A DNA stretch of 64,000 nt from Mucilaginibacter sp. Bleaf8 (lineage in GTDB: Bacteria; Bacteroidota; Bacteroidia; Sphingobacteriales; Sphingobacteriaceae). A model generated the notes under the pieces. The model saw only the letters and a program-made list of their open reading frames with translations. It was not told where the DNA came from and searched no databases. The translations under genes were made by a program, and so were the position numbers. The first letter of the stretch is position 1. Each line of letters begins with the position of its first letter. The stretch spans positions 1 to 64,000 of the forward strand of contig NZ_JAHBBK010000004.1 in the NCBI RefSeq assembly GCF_018390515.1, written 5' to 3'. Of the stretch, positions 24,793 to 33,855 are shown in pieces.

Positions 24793-25962
24793 TTATTTTC
24801 TTTTTGATTTTTCCCAAACGGCACTTTGGCGGCCAGCCGCATAGCGAAATATACCTCTAACAACGGCATAATTCATCATGCAGAAGTAATAGGGGATAAA
24901 CAGCAGTTTAACCTTTACCTCGCGCCGTTCCAGCAACCATCCGGCCAGTGCCATTAAATAAAAAGCTACTTGCCCTAACAGTAACAGCTGGTACAGTACC
25001 CCGCCGCCTGCCGCTACAATTACGGCATTTAAAATTAATGCGAGTATCATCAAAAATGGTGTTACCGTCCACCGTAATACGCGGTGACTAATGTATTGGA
25101 ATGAAAGTACCGGGTATTTAAAAAAGTTCAATAAAGCTTTAAGCCAGATGATTGATTGAATACCGCCTGCTGCAATACGAATTTTACGCTTTAATTCTTC
25201 CTTTACATTTTCGGAAGAAGTTTCGGTAGCGTAAGCATCCGGTTCATACAATACCCGGTAACCGTCTTTCGCTACCAGCAACGATATCATAAAGTCGTCC
25301 AATATGGTATTGGGCGGTACAGGGCGATAAAGCGATTTACGGATACTGAACAGCTCACCAGCTGCACCCACTACCGAATATAGCTCGGAGTCCCAGGTTT
25401 TCAATTTAGATTCGTACTTCCAGTAAAAGCCTTCACCTGCGGTGGCATCTGCAGTTTCATCAACATGAACGCGCTTCTCGCCGGCCACGGCACCTACTTT
25501 GGCGTCGCTATAGTGGCGGCATATATTAAGCAGTGCATCCTGGTTCAGGTAAGTGTTTGCATCGGTAAATACGACTACCTCAGTATTTACAGCCGTCATG
25601 GCACGGTGTACGGCCGCAATTTTACCCCGGCGTTCGGGCGAGTGCATCAGCGTAATTTGTGGATAAGCGGCAATGATGTCGGGCGTGCGGTCGGTTGAGC
25701 CATCGGTAATAAAAACGTATTGCAGTTTACCCGCTGGGTAATTAAGCGCCAGTGTGTTCTTTATTTTTTCGGCCATAAAGCCTTCTTCATTAAAGGCAGC
25801 CACTACCAGCGTACAGGTAGGTAGCATAGCCGGCTCAACAACAGGTAAAACCGGTTTGCCGCGCAACATACGCTTTATTTTAATGATAATAAATAGTAGT
25901 ATGCCGTAGCCAAAAAAAGCATAAAAAACAATAAACAGGCTTAGCCAGAGTAGTAATTTCAT
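24793..25962 (-). CDS. Family 2 glycosyltransferase with membrane segments
   Basis: 389 residues: one N-terminal transmembrane helix, a GT-A domain (TLVVAAFNEEGFMAEKIKNT, FITDGSTDRTPDII, VVFTDANTYL with the DAN/DxD-like motif) and a C-terminal part with about three transmembrane helices. The acceptor-site segment appears as DDFMISLLVAKDGYRVLYEPDA. It resembles processive or membrane-associated synthases (cellulose/hyaluronan synthase-like). Six bases separate it from the upstream glycosyltransferase gene, so they share an operon. Confidence 0.88.
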   Translation of the reverse strand: MKLLLWLSLFIVFYAFFGYGILLFIIIKIKRMLRGKPVLPVVEPAMLPTCTLVVAAFNEEGFMAEKIKNTLALNYPAGKLQYVFITDGSTDRTPDIIAAYPQITLMHSPERRGKIAAVHRAMTAVNTEVVVFTDANTYLNQDALLNICRHYSDAKVGAVAGEKRVHVDETADATAGEGFYWKYESKLKTWDSELYSVVGAAGELFSIRKSLYRPVPPNTILDDFMISLLVAKDGYRVLYEPDAYATETSSENVKEELKRKIRIAAGGIQSIIWLKALLNFFKYPVLSFQYISHRVLRWTVTPFLMILALILNAVIVAAGGGVLYQLLLLGQVAFYLMALAGWLLERREVKVKLLFIPYYFCMMNYAVVRGIFRYAAGRQSAVWEKSKRK

Positions 25963-25968
25963 ATCAGT

Positions 25969-26880
25969 TTAAAACGGGTATCCAAGGTTTGTGCTTTCTT
26001 TACTTTCGGTTATGTTCCACCATATGGCTTTAAACAACAGGCCGGTAAAACCTTTATAACCTTTGCGCAGGTAGTTGATCATGTTGCGGGGTACTACAAG
26101 CGTAGTAAAATATACGTAAAAGAAAAGCCGGGCTTGGAGGGATGCATTGCGGCGTATAAACAAAATGCGGTTCCGATTCATAAAGTATTCCTTAAGGCCG
26201 CTCACTTTGCCTACCGATACCGATTCTTTATGGTAAATAAGTGCTGCTGGCTCTACCCATATTTCGTAACCGGCACGTTTAATATGGTCGCACCAGTCCA
26301 TCTCTTCATAATATAAAAAGAAGTTTTCGGCCATCATACCGGCTTTATCAATCGCCTCCCGGCGTACCAGCATGGCTGCACCGTGTATGTAGCCGGTAGG
26401 GCCGGGCGCATGGTCATACTGCCCCTTATCTGTTTCAAACTGCCCAATGCAGTGATTACGCATTACATAGTAATTCATAGGAGTGAAACCCGCATATTGC
26501 AGCATGTCGGGCTGGTCAAAGTACCTTATTTTGGGTGATACCATACCTACCTGTGGATGCTCATCCAGTATTTTGGCCAACTGTGCGATCAGGTTAGGTG
26601 TAAATTCCGTATCATTATTCACAAAAAACAGATAATCGCCTTTAGCTTGCTTAACGGCTAAGTTATTACCCCCTGCAAAGCCGAGGTTTACGTCCGAGCG
26701 GATAAAGGTAATATCCGGGTACTGAATTTTCCATGCAGGTACGGGATTGTCTTTGCTGGCATTATCTACCACAATAATTTCTATATCAGGGTAGGTATTG
26801 GTAGCAAATATTGACGACAAAAGTTGTTCGGTAACGAAACTTTGATTGTAATTAACCGTAATGATGGATACACTTTTCAT
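25969..26880 (-). CDS. Family 2 glycosyltransferase (rhamnosyltransferase-like)
   Basis: 303 residues. GT-A motifs: IITVNYNQSFVTEQLLSSI, VVDNASKDNPVP, FIRSDVNLGFAGGNNLAV, FFVNNDTEF (DxD-like) and FFLYYEEMDWCDHIKRAGY. Typical of rhamnosyl- or related transferases of O-antigen and exopolysaccharide synthesis. First gene of the minus-strand trio 26880-24138, transcribed away from the signalling module. Confidence 0.9.
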   Translation of the reverse strand: MKSVSIITVNYNQSFVTEQLLSSIFATNTYPDIEIIVVDNASKDNPVPAWKIQYPDITFIRSDVNLGFAGGNNLAVKQAKGDYLFFVNNDTEFTPNLIAQLAKILDEHPQVGMVSPKIRYFDQPDMLQYAGFTPMNYYVMRNHCIGQFETDKGQYDHAPGPTGYIHGAAMLVRREAIDKAGMMAENFFLYYEEMDWCDHIKRAGYEIWVEPAALIYHKESVSVGKVSGLKEYFMNRNRILFIRRNASLQARLFFYVYFTTLVVPRNMINYLRKGYKGFTGLLFKAIWWNITESKESTNLGYPF

Positions 26881-26945
26881 TGATACCGGATTTTACGGTA
26901 AAAAGGCCGCAAAAGTTTTGTAAACGGAATTTTATAACAACAAAC

Positions 26946-27494
26946 TTGGACAGCAACGAAAATATAAAAAAAGAAGTTACCCGTTTGCAGCAGTCGGCCG
27001 GTAAAGAAGAGGCTATTGATGCCAAGCTTGATGAACTGGTAGCCCTGCTGGCCCAAAGCGACATTGACAGCGATAAAATTAAAGATATCAGGTTGCGGGT
27101 AAATGAGGCATTAGATAATACCAAAAGCTACCGGGAGCAAATTGCGGCTTTTCAACAAATTGATACTGATGAGAATGCATCCCGCGCCGCATTGCTGGAT
27201 GAGTTTAGCATCCTGTTATCTAACAACCAGATTGATAGTAATATCTCCAGGCAATATCTGCGTGGCGAACGTTTATCGAGATTCTTTCTGATCCTGATAA
27301 GCTTGGTTATGATTGCTTTGGGCTTTGCCATGATTATTATGCCGGCACCGCCTTACTTCGAAATGTTTACCATTTACTATTTTACGCCCGATGATGGCGT
27401 AACGTTAATGGATCTGATATCGTTGCTCATTATCTTATCGGGTATATTTTTGCTGATACGTTCTATTTATAAAAAAGTAAGTCCTGAAAAGTAA
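26946..27494 (+). CDS. Coiled-coil membrane protein of unknown function
   Basis: 182 residues from the TTG at 26946; a longer frame from 26880 would overlap the start region of the divergent glycosyltransferase. Residues 1-115 are charged and helical, probably coiled coil. Two transmembrane segments follow (FFLILISLVMIALGFAMIIM and LMDLISLLIILSGIFLLI). It ends one base before the start of the response regulator/phosphatase, so it is probably part of that signalling module, perhaps its membrane sensor or anchor. I do not recognise the family. Confidence 0.6.
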   Translation: MDSNENIKKEVTRLQQSAGKEEAIDAKLDELVALLAQSDIDSDKIKDIRLRVNEALDNTKSYREQIAAFQQIDTDENASRAALLDEFSILLSNNQIDSNISRQYLRGERLSRFFLILISLVMIALGFAMIIMPAPPYFEMFTIYYFTPDDGVTLMDLISLLIILSGIFLLIRSIYKKVSPEK

Positions 27495-27495
27495 T

Positions 27496-28629
27496 ATGGC
27501 ACAGATTGCTAAAAATATATTATTGGTTGATGACAATCCGCTTTACCTGAAACTGCTGAGTCAGGCTTTTACAAAGGAAGGTTTTGCCTGTCAAACAGTG
27601 CTTTCGGCAGGAGAAGCTATTAATAAATTAACCTCTTATACGCCCGACGCTATATTGTCTGATTACGAAATGCCGGATATGAACGGCATGGAATTCAGAA
27701 AACAGTTGTTGCAATTACCCGCTTATCAGGATATCCCGTTTATATTTTTAACCGGCAACAAGGACACTCAACTCATGACAGCCGGTTTGGGTTTGCAGGC
27801 GGTTGATTATGTACTGAAAGATACGCCGGTAAACGTAATTGTAGCTAAGCTGAACAGCTTGCTGAATACCGTACAAAAGCAGCGTGAACTGTCTCAGCAG
27901 GAAATAAGGCGTGCAGCGGCTGCGCTTAACATCCGCGTAGTACCCGATAAAATACCGGCGATGAACGGGCTGCAGGTTGATTTTTGGCATAAAGATTACC
28001 AGGATATTCCGGGTGGAGACTTTATAGATTTTATTGAGACTGATGACCGGTATGCCTTTATATTGCTGGGTGATATTATGGGCAAGCGCTGGAAGGCCTG
28101 GTTTTTTATATTTACTTTTTTAAGCTACATCCGCGCGGCTATACGCTTTAGCATATTAAGCGGCGAGCATTCAACTGCCGTAATTTTGCAAAAAGTAAAT
28201 TACATAGTTTGCCATGATGATATGCTGCGCGATGTTTTGTCAAGCCTGTCGTTGCTTCGGGTTGACCGTGTTACCGGTCAGCTGTTTTACGCCGGTGCCG
28301 GTGACATGCCTTTGCTGCATTACCACGCACAAAGTGGAGAATTAAAGCAGGTAAACTCCTCTGGCTTGCTGTTGGGTATGTTTGCCGATGGTAGTTATGA
28401 CGAGCAGGAAATAAAGCTGAACTCCAACGACCGGCTATTTATTTTCACCGACGGCCTTACCGATTATGCGGCTGAAGAAGGTAAAAAAAGCGATTATGAT
28501 TCATTCGCCTTGCGCTTACAGCAGCTATTGACATATAATCCATCGTTTGAGAGCCTGAAGCAGGAGCTGGTGCCGAAAATTGAAACTTTGGTTGATGACT
28601 GCACCATTATACAAATTCACAAAATTTAA
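27496..28629 (+). CDS. Response regulator with SpoIIE/PP2C-type serine phosphatase domain (RsbU-like)
   Basis: 377 residues. Receiver domain 8-125 with Asp12/Asp13, phospho-acceptor Asp56 in LSDYEMPDMNG. A linker with helical character follows, then a SpoIIE phosphatase domain (about 160-375) with metal-binding motifs GGDFIDF and LGDIMGKRWKAWFF, the AGAGDMPLL segment and FIFTDGLTDY. Such proteins dephosphorylate a STAS protein once their receiver is phosphorylated; the STAS gene is 8 bases downstream. No cognate kinase is next to it. Confidence 0.9.
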   Translation: MAQIAKNILLVDDNPLYLKLLSQAFTKEGFACQTVLSAGEAINKLTSYTPDAILSDYEMPDMNGMEFRKQLLQLPAYQDIPFIFLTGNKDTQLMTAGLGLQAVDYVLKDTPVNVIVAKLNSLLNTVQKQRELSQQEIRRAAAALNIRVVPDKIPAMNGLQVDFWHKDYQDIPGGDFIDFIETDDRYAFILLGDIMGKRWKAWFFIFTFLSYIRAAIRFSILSGEHSTAVILQKVNYIVCHDDMLRDVLSSLSLLRVDRVTGQLFYAGAGDMPLLHYHAQSGELKQVNSSGLLLGMFADGSYDEQEIKLNSNDRLFIFTDGLTDYAAEEGKKSDYDSFALRLQQLLTYNPSFESLKQELVPKIETLVDDCTIIQIHKI

Positions 28630-28637
28630 TACACTAC

Positions 28638-28964
28638 ATGATGATTTACATTGTTAAAGAAGATAAATACTTGCAGGTTGATGTAAACCTTACGGAGGCT
28701 AACCTGAACAATGCCAATGAATTTAAAACCCAGATTATCTCTCTCTTAGATCAAAAAAAGAAAAGCATTGTGTTGAACCTGGCGCAGGTACAGTACATTG
28801 ATAGTTCATTTTTAGGTGCTATTGTGGCTGCGCTTAAGCACGCCATCAGTATGCAGCTTGATGTTATTCTGGTTGGTTTGCAGCCTGATATTCATAATCT
28901 GGTGAAATTGATCAGGCTGGATAAGGTGTTTAAGATTTACAACGATTACAGCGAAGTGCTGTAA
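28638..28964 (+). CDS. STAS-domain anti-sigma factor antagonist (RsbV/SpoIIAA-like)
   Basis: 108 residues, a single STAS domain. The phosphorylatable serine region is YIDSSFLGAIVAA (Ser56/Ser57), equivalent to DSS/DST in RsbV and SpoIIAA. In partner switching, the unphosphorylated form binds the kinase/anti-sigma partner; here that partner is probably the HATPase encoded 15 bases downstream. Start ATG at 28638 or 28641. Confidence 0.9.
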   Translation: MMIYIVKEDKYLQVDVNLTEANLNNANEFKTQIISLLDQKKKSIVLNLAQVQYIDSSFLGAIVAALKHAISMQLDVILVGLQPDIHNLVKLIRLDKVFKIYNDYSEVL

Positions 28965-28979
28965 GGTAAGGCAGGGCTT

Positions 28980-29501
28980 GTGAGCAATTCTATCTTTAAA
29001 CAACAATTTACTTTTGATACCAGGTCTGGCAGCCTGATGCCTTTAACGGAGCAGGTTTTGGATTGCATTGCACTGCAATTGCAAAATTATGCCGAGGCTG
29101 AAGATATACTCTTTCGGGCCAAGTATATTATCATTGAATTGCTTACCAATGCATTGAAGCATTCGGGTACAGGTGAGGCACATCTAAGCGTTGTTATAAG
29201 TGCTGACGAATTGCAGATAATCAAAGCAGATGCCGGCAATCCTCTGCCTTTACTTAACGCTGCAATGCCTACCGGTCAAACCAGAGTTATGGTTGCCTAT
29301 GATGTAATGCACACGTTATATGCAGTATTAGGAGAGGAAGTTCGGTTTGTATGTGAGGAGAATGCTTTGGAAAACTTGGATATTAGCAAAATTCACGAGC
29401 ATTTCGGTCTGCTTATTATAACTAAAACTGCCGACGAGTTTTCTTATCGCTATCGAAAACCGGATAATATATTTACAGCGAAGCTCAGGTTATACAGATA
29501 G
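28980..29501 (+). CDS. HATPase_c-like serine kinase/anti-sigma factor (RsbW-like, atypical)
   Basis: 173 residues from the GTG at 28980. The GHKL N-box is clear (IIIELLTNALKHSGTGE) and a G1-like DAGNP follows (residues 82-86), but the glycine-rich G2 lid of RsbW (GRGLFIM type) is reduced to FGLLIITKTADEF. It is placed as the kinase that phosphorylates the STAS protein. No sigma factor gene is adjacent, so the final output is unknown. The 3' end overlaps the converging GT14 gene by 12 bases. Confidence 0.75.
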   Translation: MSNSIFKQQFTFDTRSGSLMPLTEQVLDCIALQLQNYAEAEDILFRAKYIIIELLTNALKHSGTGEAHLSVVISADELQIIKADAGNPLPLLNAAMPTGQTRVMVAYDVMHTLYAVLGEEVRFVCEENALENLDISKIHEHFGLLIITKTADEFSYRYRKPDNIFTAKLRLYR

Positions 29502-30341
29502 AAGCTGCAAATGTGCATCAATTTTATCCAAAATAGCCGCATGATTTGTCATGTCGAACTTCCGGGCAAACAGTTTGCCCGACGACAGCAGGGCATCAGC
29601 ATCTGCGGTGGTAAGTGTTTTAGGGCTGGCTGCCCCTGCCGACCAGTCGATGTACCGCAGGTGGTCATTCACTATACAGTCACGAAGCGGAGAGTTGTAT
29701 AAGATAGTCTGAAAAATAAACTCATCGGGCCCCCAGGTAAATTTGGTAAAACGGCGTACATCGGGATGCGTGTTCCAAAAGTTAACAATGTATTTAATAC
29801 ATTGAATTGATGCCGTAAACCATTGCGACCGGCCAACCATTACCGGTGCACCCGGCATACTGCGTTTAGGCAACAGGGTGTTCAATATCCACTCCGCACC
29901 ATAATGCCCCGGAAAAGGATAGTTAACCAAGTGGTACTTGGTTACGCGCGAAATAGCTTCCTGCCAATCTTCAAAGTGCTCATACTTCATAAAGGCACGG
30001 TTGGGGTGAGCATCTAAAAACTGATGAATGTACCTGGGGGGTTGCAATGGATAATCGGCACCACTCAGCAGATTAATATACTGGTATTCGGTACCCGAGT
30101 TAATAATTTCTTCAAATCCGTTGATGGTTGCTTGCACAATGGTATAAGCGCCCCAGTTTACTTTTACCCTTTTTTTAATAAAGTATACACGTGCTTTATC
30201 TGATAGATAATTGAAGTGGCTTATGTCAGCTTTTTTATCCAGATGAATAAATATGGCATCCCCATCATAAGCTATACGGTCAATCAACCGCTCCAGTTGC
30301 CGGGGCTTATCATGTGCTAAAATCAGATGCGCAATTTTCAT
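29490..30341 (-). CDS. Core-2/I-branching beta-1,6-GlcNAc transferase family glycosyltransferase (GT14)
   Basis: 283 residues from the ATG at 30341 (MKIAHLILAHDKPRQLERL), preferred over the ATG six codons upstream. Family motifs: IFIHLDKKADISHF, VNWGAYTIVQATING, YINLLSGADYPL, WFTASIQCIKYI and TWGPDEFIFQTIL. Adds branch sugars to surface glycans in the polysaccharide locus. It converges with the signalling module. Confidence 0.9.
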   Translation of the reverse strand: MKIAHLILAHDKPRQLERLIDRIAYDGDAIFIHLDKKADISHFNYLSDKARVYFIKKRVKVNWGAYTIVQATINGFEEIINSGTEYQYINLLSGADYPLQPPRYIHQFLDAHPNRAFMKYEHFEDWQEAISRVTKYHLVNYPFPGHYGAEWILNTLLPKRSMPGAPVMVGRSQWFTASIQCIKYIVNFWNTHPDVRRFTKFTWGPDEFIFQTILYNSPLRDCIVNDHLRYIDWSAGAASPKTLTTADADALLSSGKLFARKFDMTNHAAILDKIDAHLQLLSV

Positions 30342-30468
30342 GGATTGTAAATGCTTCAAATTTTAAGATACAGCATCAGGCTATATAAGTATTTTGCGAT
30401 AACCATAACCCGGGCAAGCAAACGTCCGTATATTAAGCTTAAAAATTTATCATTTTAACTACTGGTCA

Positions 30469-31581
30469 ATGAAGGAAAGATTTGAGGTTCTAGATGTGTT
30501 CAGAGGCATTTTTGCAAGCCTGGTTGTATTATTTCATCTAAGTGCATTCTCAGCAACGCCCGTCATTAACAATAATTTTGTACGGAATGCAGATTTATTT
30601 GTTGACTTTTTTTTCATTCTTAGTGGTTTTGTTATCGCTTACAGCTACCAATTCATCACTACCGGGGCCGATTTAAAGAAATTTTACAAAAAGCGATTTT
30701 TAAGGCTTTACCCGTTGCACTTTGTGGTATTTATAGCCTTTGTGCTTATTGAGCTGCTTAAAGGCTGGGCCTCGCATTATGTACATGTTAATAAAATTAC
30801 TAATGAAAGTAATAATATCTATACGGCTGTTACTAACCTGTTTTTAGTGAATTCGGTTAAGTGGCCAAGTATACATGATGTAAGCTGGAATATTGCCAGC
30901 TGGTCTATCAGCGCCGAAATGATAGCTTATCTGGTATTTGGTTTAACCATGATGCTGATTAACCGTGCCGGTTTAACCCGCATAAAGGCGGTAGTTTATG
31001 CTTTGGTGATTGCTGCTGCCGCCTCTGCCTTGTATTGGCTAACTGGCGGTTTCAGATTGGTGTATAGTTTCGATTACGGATTTTTACGTGGCATAACCGG
31101 CTTTTTTGTAGGTGTACTTTGCTATACTACTTACGCCAGGGTAAAGCCACAAGTGGGCCAGTGGGGCAAAGGTGCTTTCCACGTAGCCGAAACTTTGTTT
31201 ATGGCAACCATACTGATCACCGTATTATATGGTGAAGAATTGAAGCCTTATGGTTTTATGTATGAAGTGCTGTTTTTTGTAACCATATTGGTGTTTGCTT
31301 TTGAGCGGGGCTGGATTTCCGATCTCCTTAAAAAATCACCGATACTGCATACCACCGGAAAATACTCCTACTCCATATACATGACGCATACGCTGATGCT
31401 CAGCTTATTTAATATCGTATTTTTCCGCGTACTAAAGTTTCCACCATCGGCGTATGCCTATCTGTTTATTCCTAATTATCTTCTGATTTTCTGGGTTTCA
31501 GCATGGACCTTTAAGAACATTGAGATGCGGTTTAACCAGGTGCCTCAGCATAAAGGGAAAAAAACCTGGTGGCTGTGGTAA
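30469..31581 (+). CDS. Acyltransferase family 3 membrane protein (OafA/NodX-like)
   Basis: 370 residues with about ten transmembrane segments. N-terminal FEVLDVFRGIFASLVVLFHLSAF contains the catalytic RG...H pattern of acyltransferase 3 proteins; the following FFFILSGFVIAYSY and FLRLYPLHF are also family hallmarks. It probably O-acetylates a lipid-linked or surface sugar. Ends against a shared terminator with the converging flippase gene. Confidence 0.9.
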   Translation: MKERFEVLDVFRGIFASLVVLFHLSAFSATPVINNNFVRNADLFVDFFFILSGFVIAYSYQFITTGADLKKFYKKRFLRLYPLHFVVFIAFVLIELLKGWASHYVHVNKITNESNNIYTAVTNLFLVNSVKWPSIHDVSWNIASWSISAEMIAYLVFGLTMMLINRAGLTRIKAVVYALVIAAAASALYWLTGGFRLVYSFDYGFLRGITGFFVGVLCYTTYARVKPQVGQWGKGAFHVAETLFMATILITVLYGEELKPYGFMYEVLFFVTILVFAFERGWISDLLKKSPILHTTGKYSYSIYMTHTLMLSLFNIVFFRVLKFPPSAYAYLFIPNYLLIFWVSAWTFKNIEMRFNQVPQHKGKKTWWLW

Positions 31582-31612
31582 AACGCAGCTGCTTAACTTT
31601 GCAGCTTGCGTT
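31582..31612. terminator. Bidirectional terminator between acyltransferase and flippase genes
   Basis: AACGCAGCTGC (31582-31592) pairs with GCAGCTTGCGTT (31601-31612) with one bulged T; T-rich sequence follows on both strands. The right arm lies inside the last codons of the flippase gene. Confidence 0.55.
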
Positions 31613-32939
31613 TGTTTAACATTTGCCGCACAAGCAGCACGGTTTCTTCATATCCCACTTTAAAAATGCTCCAGAACGAGAAGCTGCTGTATTTGTTCAG
31701 TGCCCAGTAACCCACAATGGCTCCTGTTAATACCGGGAATACCGTAGCGCCAGCTATGCCGTATACGCTGTGGGTAAGGTAGTAGCCTAAAAAGTCGGTA
31801 CTGATGTTTACTGCCAGCATCAACAATACTTTATAAAAGTTTACCTGCGGACGGTGAATCACATCCAGCGTTAAAGCAAAGAAGCGATCGGGCGGGAATA
31901 GGATAGCAAACGTCAGGAACAACCTGAACACGTTGGCCGCTTCGGTACCGGCATATTTACCACCGCCAATAATGTAAATCGGCAAATCGGCCAAAGCACA
32001 ACCAATTATAGCAGCGGGTATCAGCATAACCGTTAGCATACCCGTATACTTTTTCATGATGCGGATTACGTTTTCACGGCTGTTTTGATTGTAAGCGGCG
32101 GCCAGTTCGGGCATGGCAGTAACGGCAAAGCTGCGTAACGGAATTTCTACCAGTTGCATTAAGGTTTGCCCCAGGTTATAAATAGCCAGTGCCTGTTTGC
32201 CTAAAGTAAAGTTGATAATAAAAGTGTCGGAAGTATTGAACAAATTAGAGCTGAGCGTAGTGCCTACACTGTATTTGCCAAAGTTGAAAATGTCTTTTAT
32301 ACTTTCGGTAGTGCGTTGCTTTAACGTGCTAATGCGCGACCAGCGTTTACTTAACGCAAAAATGCTGGTAAGCAGGTTGGAAGTAAGGTAAGCAAACAAC
32401 ACATATTGGATACTCATTTTACCGGCTATCAAAAGCGCCACGATAAACAGAATGAAGCTGCCCTGATTACTCAAGCGGATGTAAAGCAGCTTACCGAATT
32501 GCTGATCGCCCTGTATTACACAAGTTGCAATAAACCAGGGCAGTGATAAGGCATAATAAATGCCCGAGTATTTAAAAAACATCATTAGGCCCTCGTCTTT
32601 AATATAGCCTAAGAACGGCCACGAGCAAACGCTTACCAGCGCCAGTATACCCGTAATGCATAGGCCTAAAAACCAAGCCGATCCGGCCACCTCGGCAGTG
32701 CGCTCTTTGCTGGCACCTGCATAAAATTTGATGAATGCTGTAGTTAAAAATCCGGAACGAAAAGTATCAATAAGCAGCAGGATAGATTGAAAAAACACCC
32801 ACGTACCCGCATCCGATTTGCTGAGTGAACGGTAAATCAGCGTCATGGTAATTAAACCTAATCCTGACATGATCACATTCCCCGCCAGCGATAAAAAATA
32901 CTTGTTTCGCACAAGATTAAAAACTTTTTGCAACATCAT
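31593..32939 (-). CDS. Polysaccharide flippase (Wzx/MOP-superfamily)
   Basis: 448 residues with about 12-14 transmembrane segments, for example NVIMSGLGLITMTLIYRSL at the start. The DAGTWVFFQSILLLIDTFRSGF loop is typical of lipid-linked oligosaccharide flippases of the polysaccharide synthesis family. Expected to move undecaprenyl-linked repeat units across the inner membrane for the surrounding glycosyltransferases. Alternative start at the second Met. Confidence 0.85.
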   Translation of the reverse strand: MMLQKVFNLVRNKYFLSLAGNVIMSGLGLITMTLIYRSLSKSDAGTWVFFQSILLLIDTFRSGFLTTAFIKFYAGASKERTAEVAGSAWFLGLCITGILALVSVCSWPFLGYIKDEGLMMFFKYSGIYYALSLPWFIATCVIQGDQQFGKLLYIRLSNQGSFILFIVALLIAGKMSIQYVLFAYLTSNLLTSIFALSKRWSRISTLKQRTTESIKDIFNFGKYSVGTTLSSNLFNTSDTFIINFTLGKQALAIYNLGQTLMQLVEIPLRSFAVTAMPELAAAYNQNSRENVIRIMKKYTGMLTVMLIPAAIIGCALADLPIYIIGGGKYAGTEAANVFRLFLTFAILFPPDRFFALTLDVIHRPQVNFYKVLLMLAVNISTDFLGYYLTHSVYGIAGATVFPVLTGAIVGYWALNKYSSFSFWSIFKVGYEETVLLVRQMLNKRKLQS

Positions 32940-33024
32940 CTCGTAAAATTACTCCAGCAAGAATAAACAAATAATACCTCGGTTAGATGGTAATAATTGG
33001 CATATTAGCTTATTAGCTTGAATT

Positions 33025-33828
33025 ATGGATGTAAACGGAAATACTTTCAAAGAAGTTACCTTATTAATTACACATTATAACCGGAGCCGTTCGCTGGAGC
33101 GCTTATTTAAATCGTTTAAAGATCAGGGCTTTACTTTTGGCGGCATAGTAGTGTCTGATGATTGCAGTAAGCCTGAGCATTTGGATTATATTAAGTCGCT
33201 GCAGGGTCAATATGATTTTACCTTGCTTAGTCCGCCTAAAAACGGTGGCTTGGGTAACAACATCAATAAAGGTCAGGATGCCGTTAAAACACCATATACG
33301 CTATATGTACAGGAAGACTTTGACCCCAAGTCCAGCTTTGCCGACCATCTGAAAGATGCCCTAAGCTATATGGATACCGACAAGGGGTTGGATATTGTAC
33401 GCTTTTATGCCTATTTTAAATATCCGTACCTAAAACCCTATGGTAAAGGTTTCTCCGAAATGGTATTCCATTTAAATCCGTTTTACACCAATCATATCAA
33501 GTTTTACGTTTACAGCGACCATCCACACCTGCGTCGCACTACATTCTTCGAAAAATTCGGCCGTTACCCGGAAGGACTAAATTCGGATGTTACGGAGTAT
33601 ACGATGGCTTTGCAGTTCATTAAGCACAAAGGGCGCGGCTTGTTTTATGATAAGTTTACCGAGCTGTTCGATCAGAAAAACTCATCGGACGAGCCAAGCA
33701 CAGCCGTGCACCGGCCTAACTGGCGTGCACGTCAAAACCCGCTTGTGTTGGCCATGCGTGCCGTGTATGTAAAGGTTAAGTTGCTTAAATGCACCTTGGA
33801 TGTGATGGCAGGTAAACCAAACGCTTAA
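33025..33828 (+). CDS. Family 2 glycosyltransferase, copy 1 of a tandem pair
   Basis: 267 residues. N-terminal GT-A pattern TLLITHYNRSRSLERLFKSF, VVSDDCSKPEHLDYIK, NGGLGNNINKGQDAVKT and the DxD-like VQEDFDPK. The following gene is a paralogue with long identical stretches (QDAVKTPYTLYVQEDFDP; VRFYAYFKYPYLKPY; YSDHPHLRRT; FFEKFGRYPEGL). Acceptor and donor sugars unknown. Confidence 0.85.
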   Translation: MDVNGNTFKEVTLLITHYNRSRSLERLFKSFKDQGFTFGGIVVSDDCSKPEHLDYIKSLQGQYDFTLLSPPKNGGLGNNINKGQDAVKTPYTLYVQEDFDPKSSFADHLKDALSYMDTDKGLDIVRFYAYFKYPYLKPYGKGFSEMVFHLNPFYTNHIKFYVYSDHPHLRRTTFFEKFGRYPEGLNSDVTEYTMALQFIKHKGRGLFYDKFTELFDQKNSSDEPSTAVHRPNWRARQNPLVLAMRAVYVKVKLLKCTLDVMAGKPNA

Positions 33829-33855
33829 TTATTTATTGAATTAAAGTAGTTAAGC

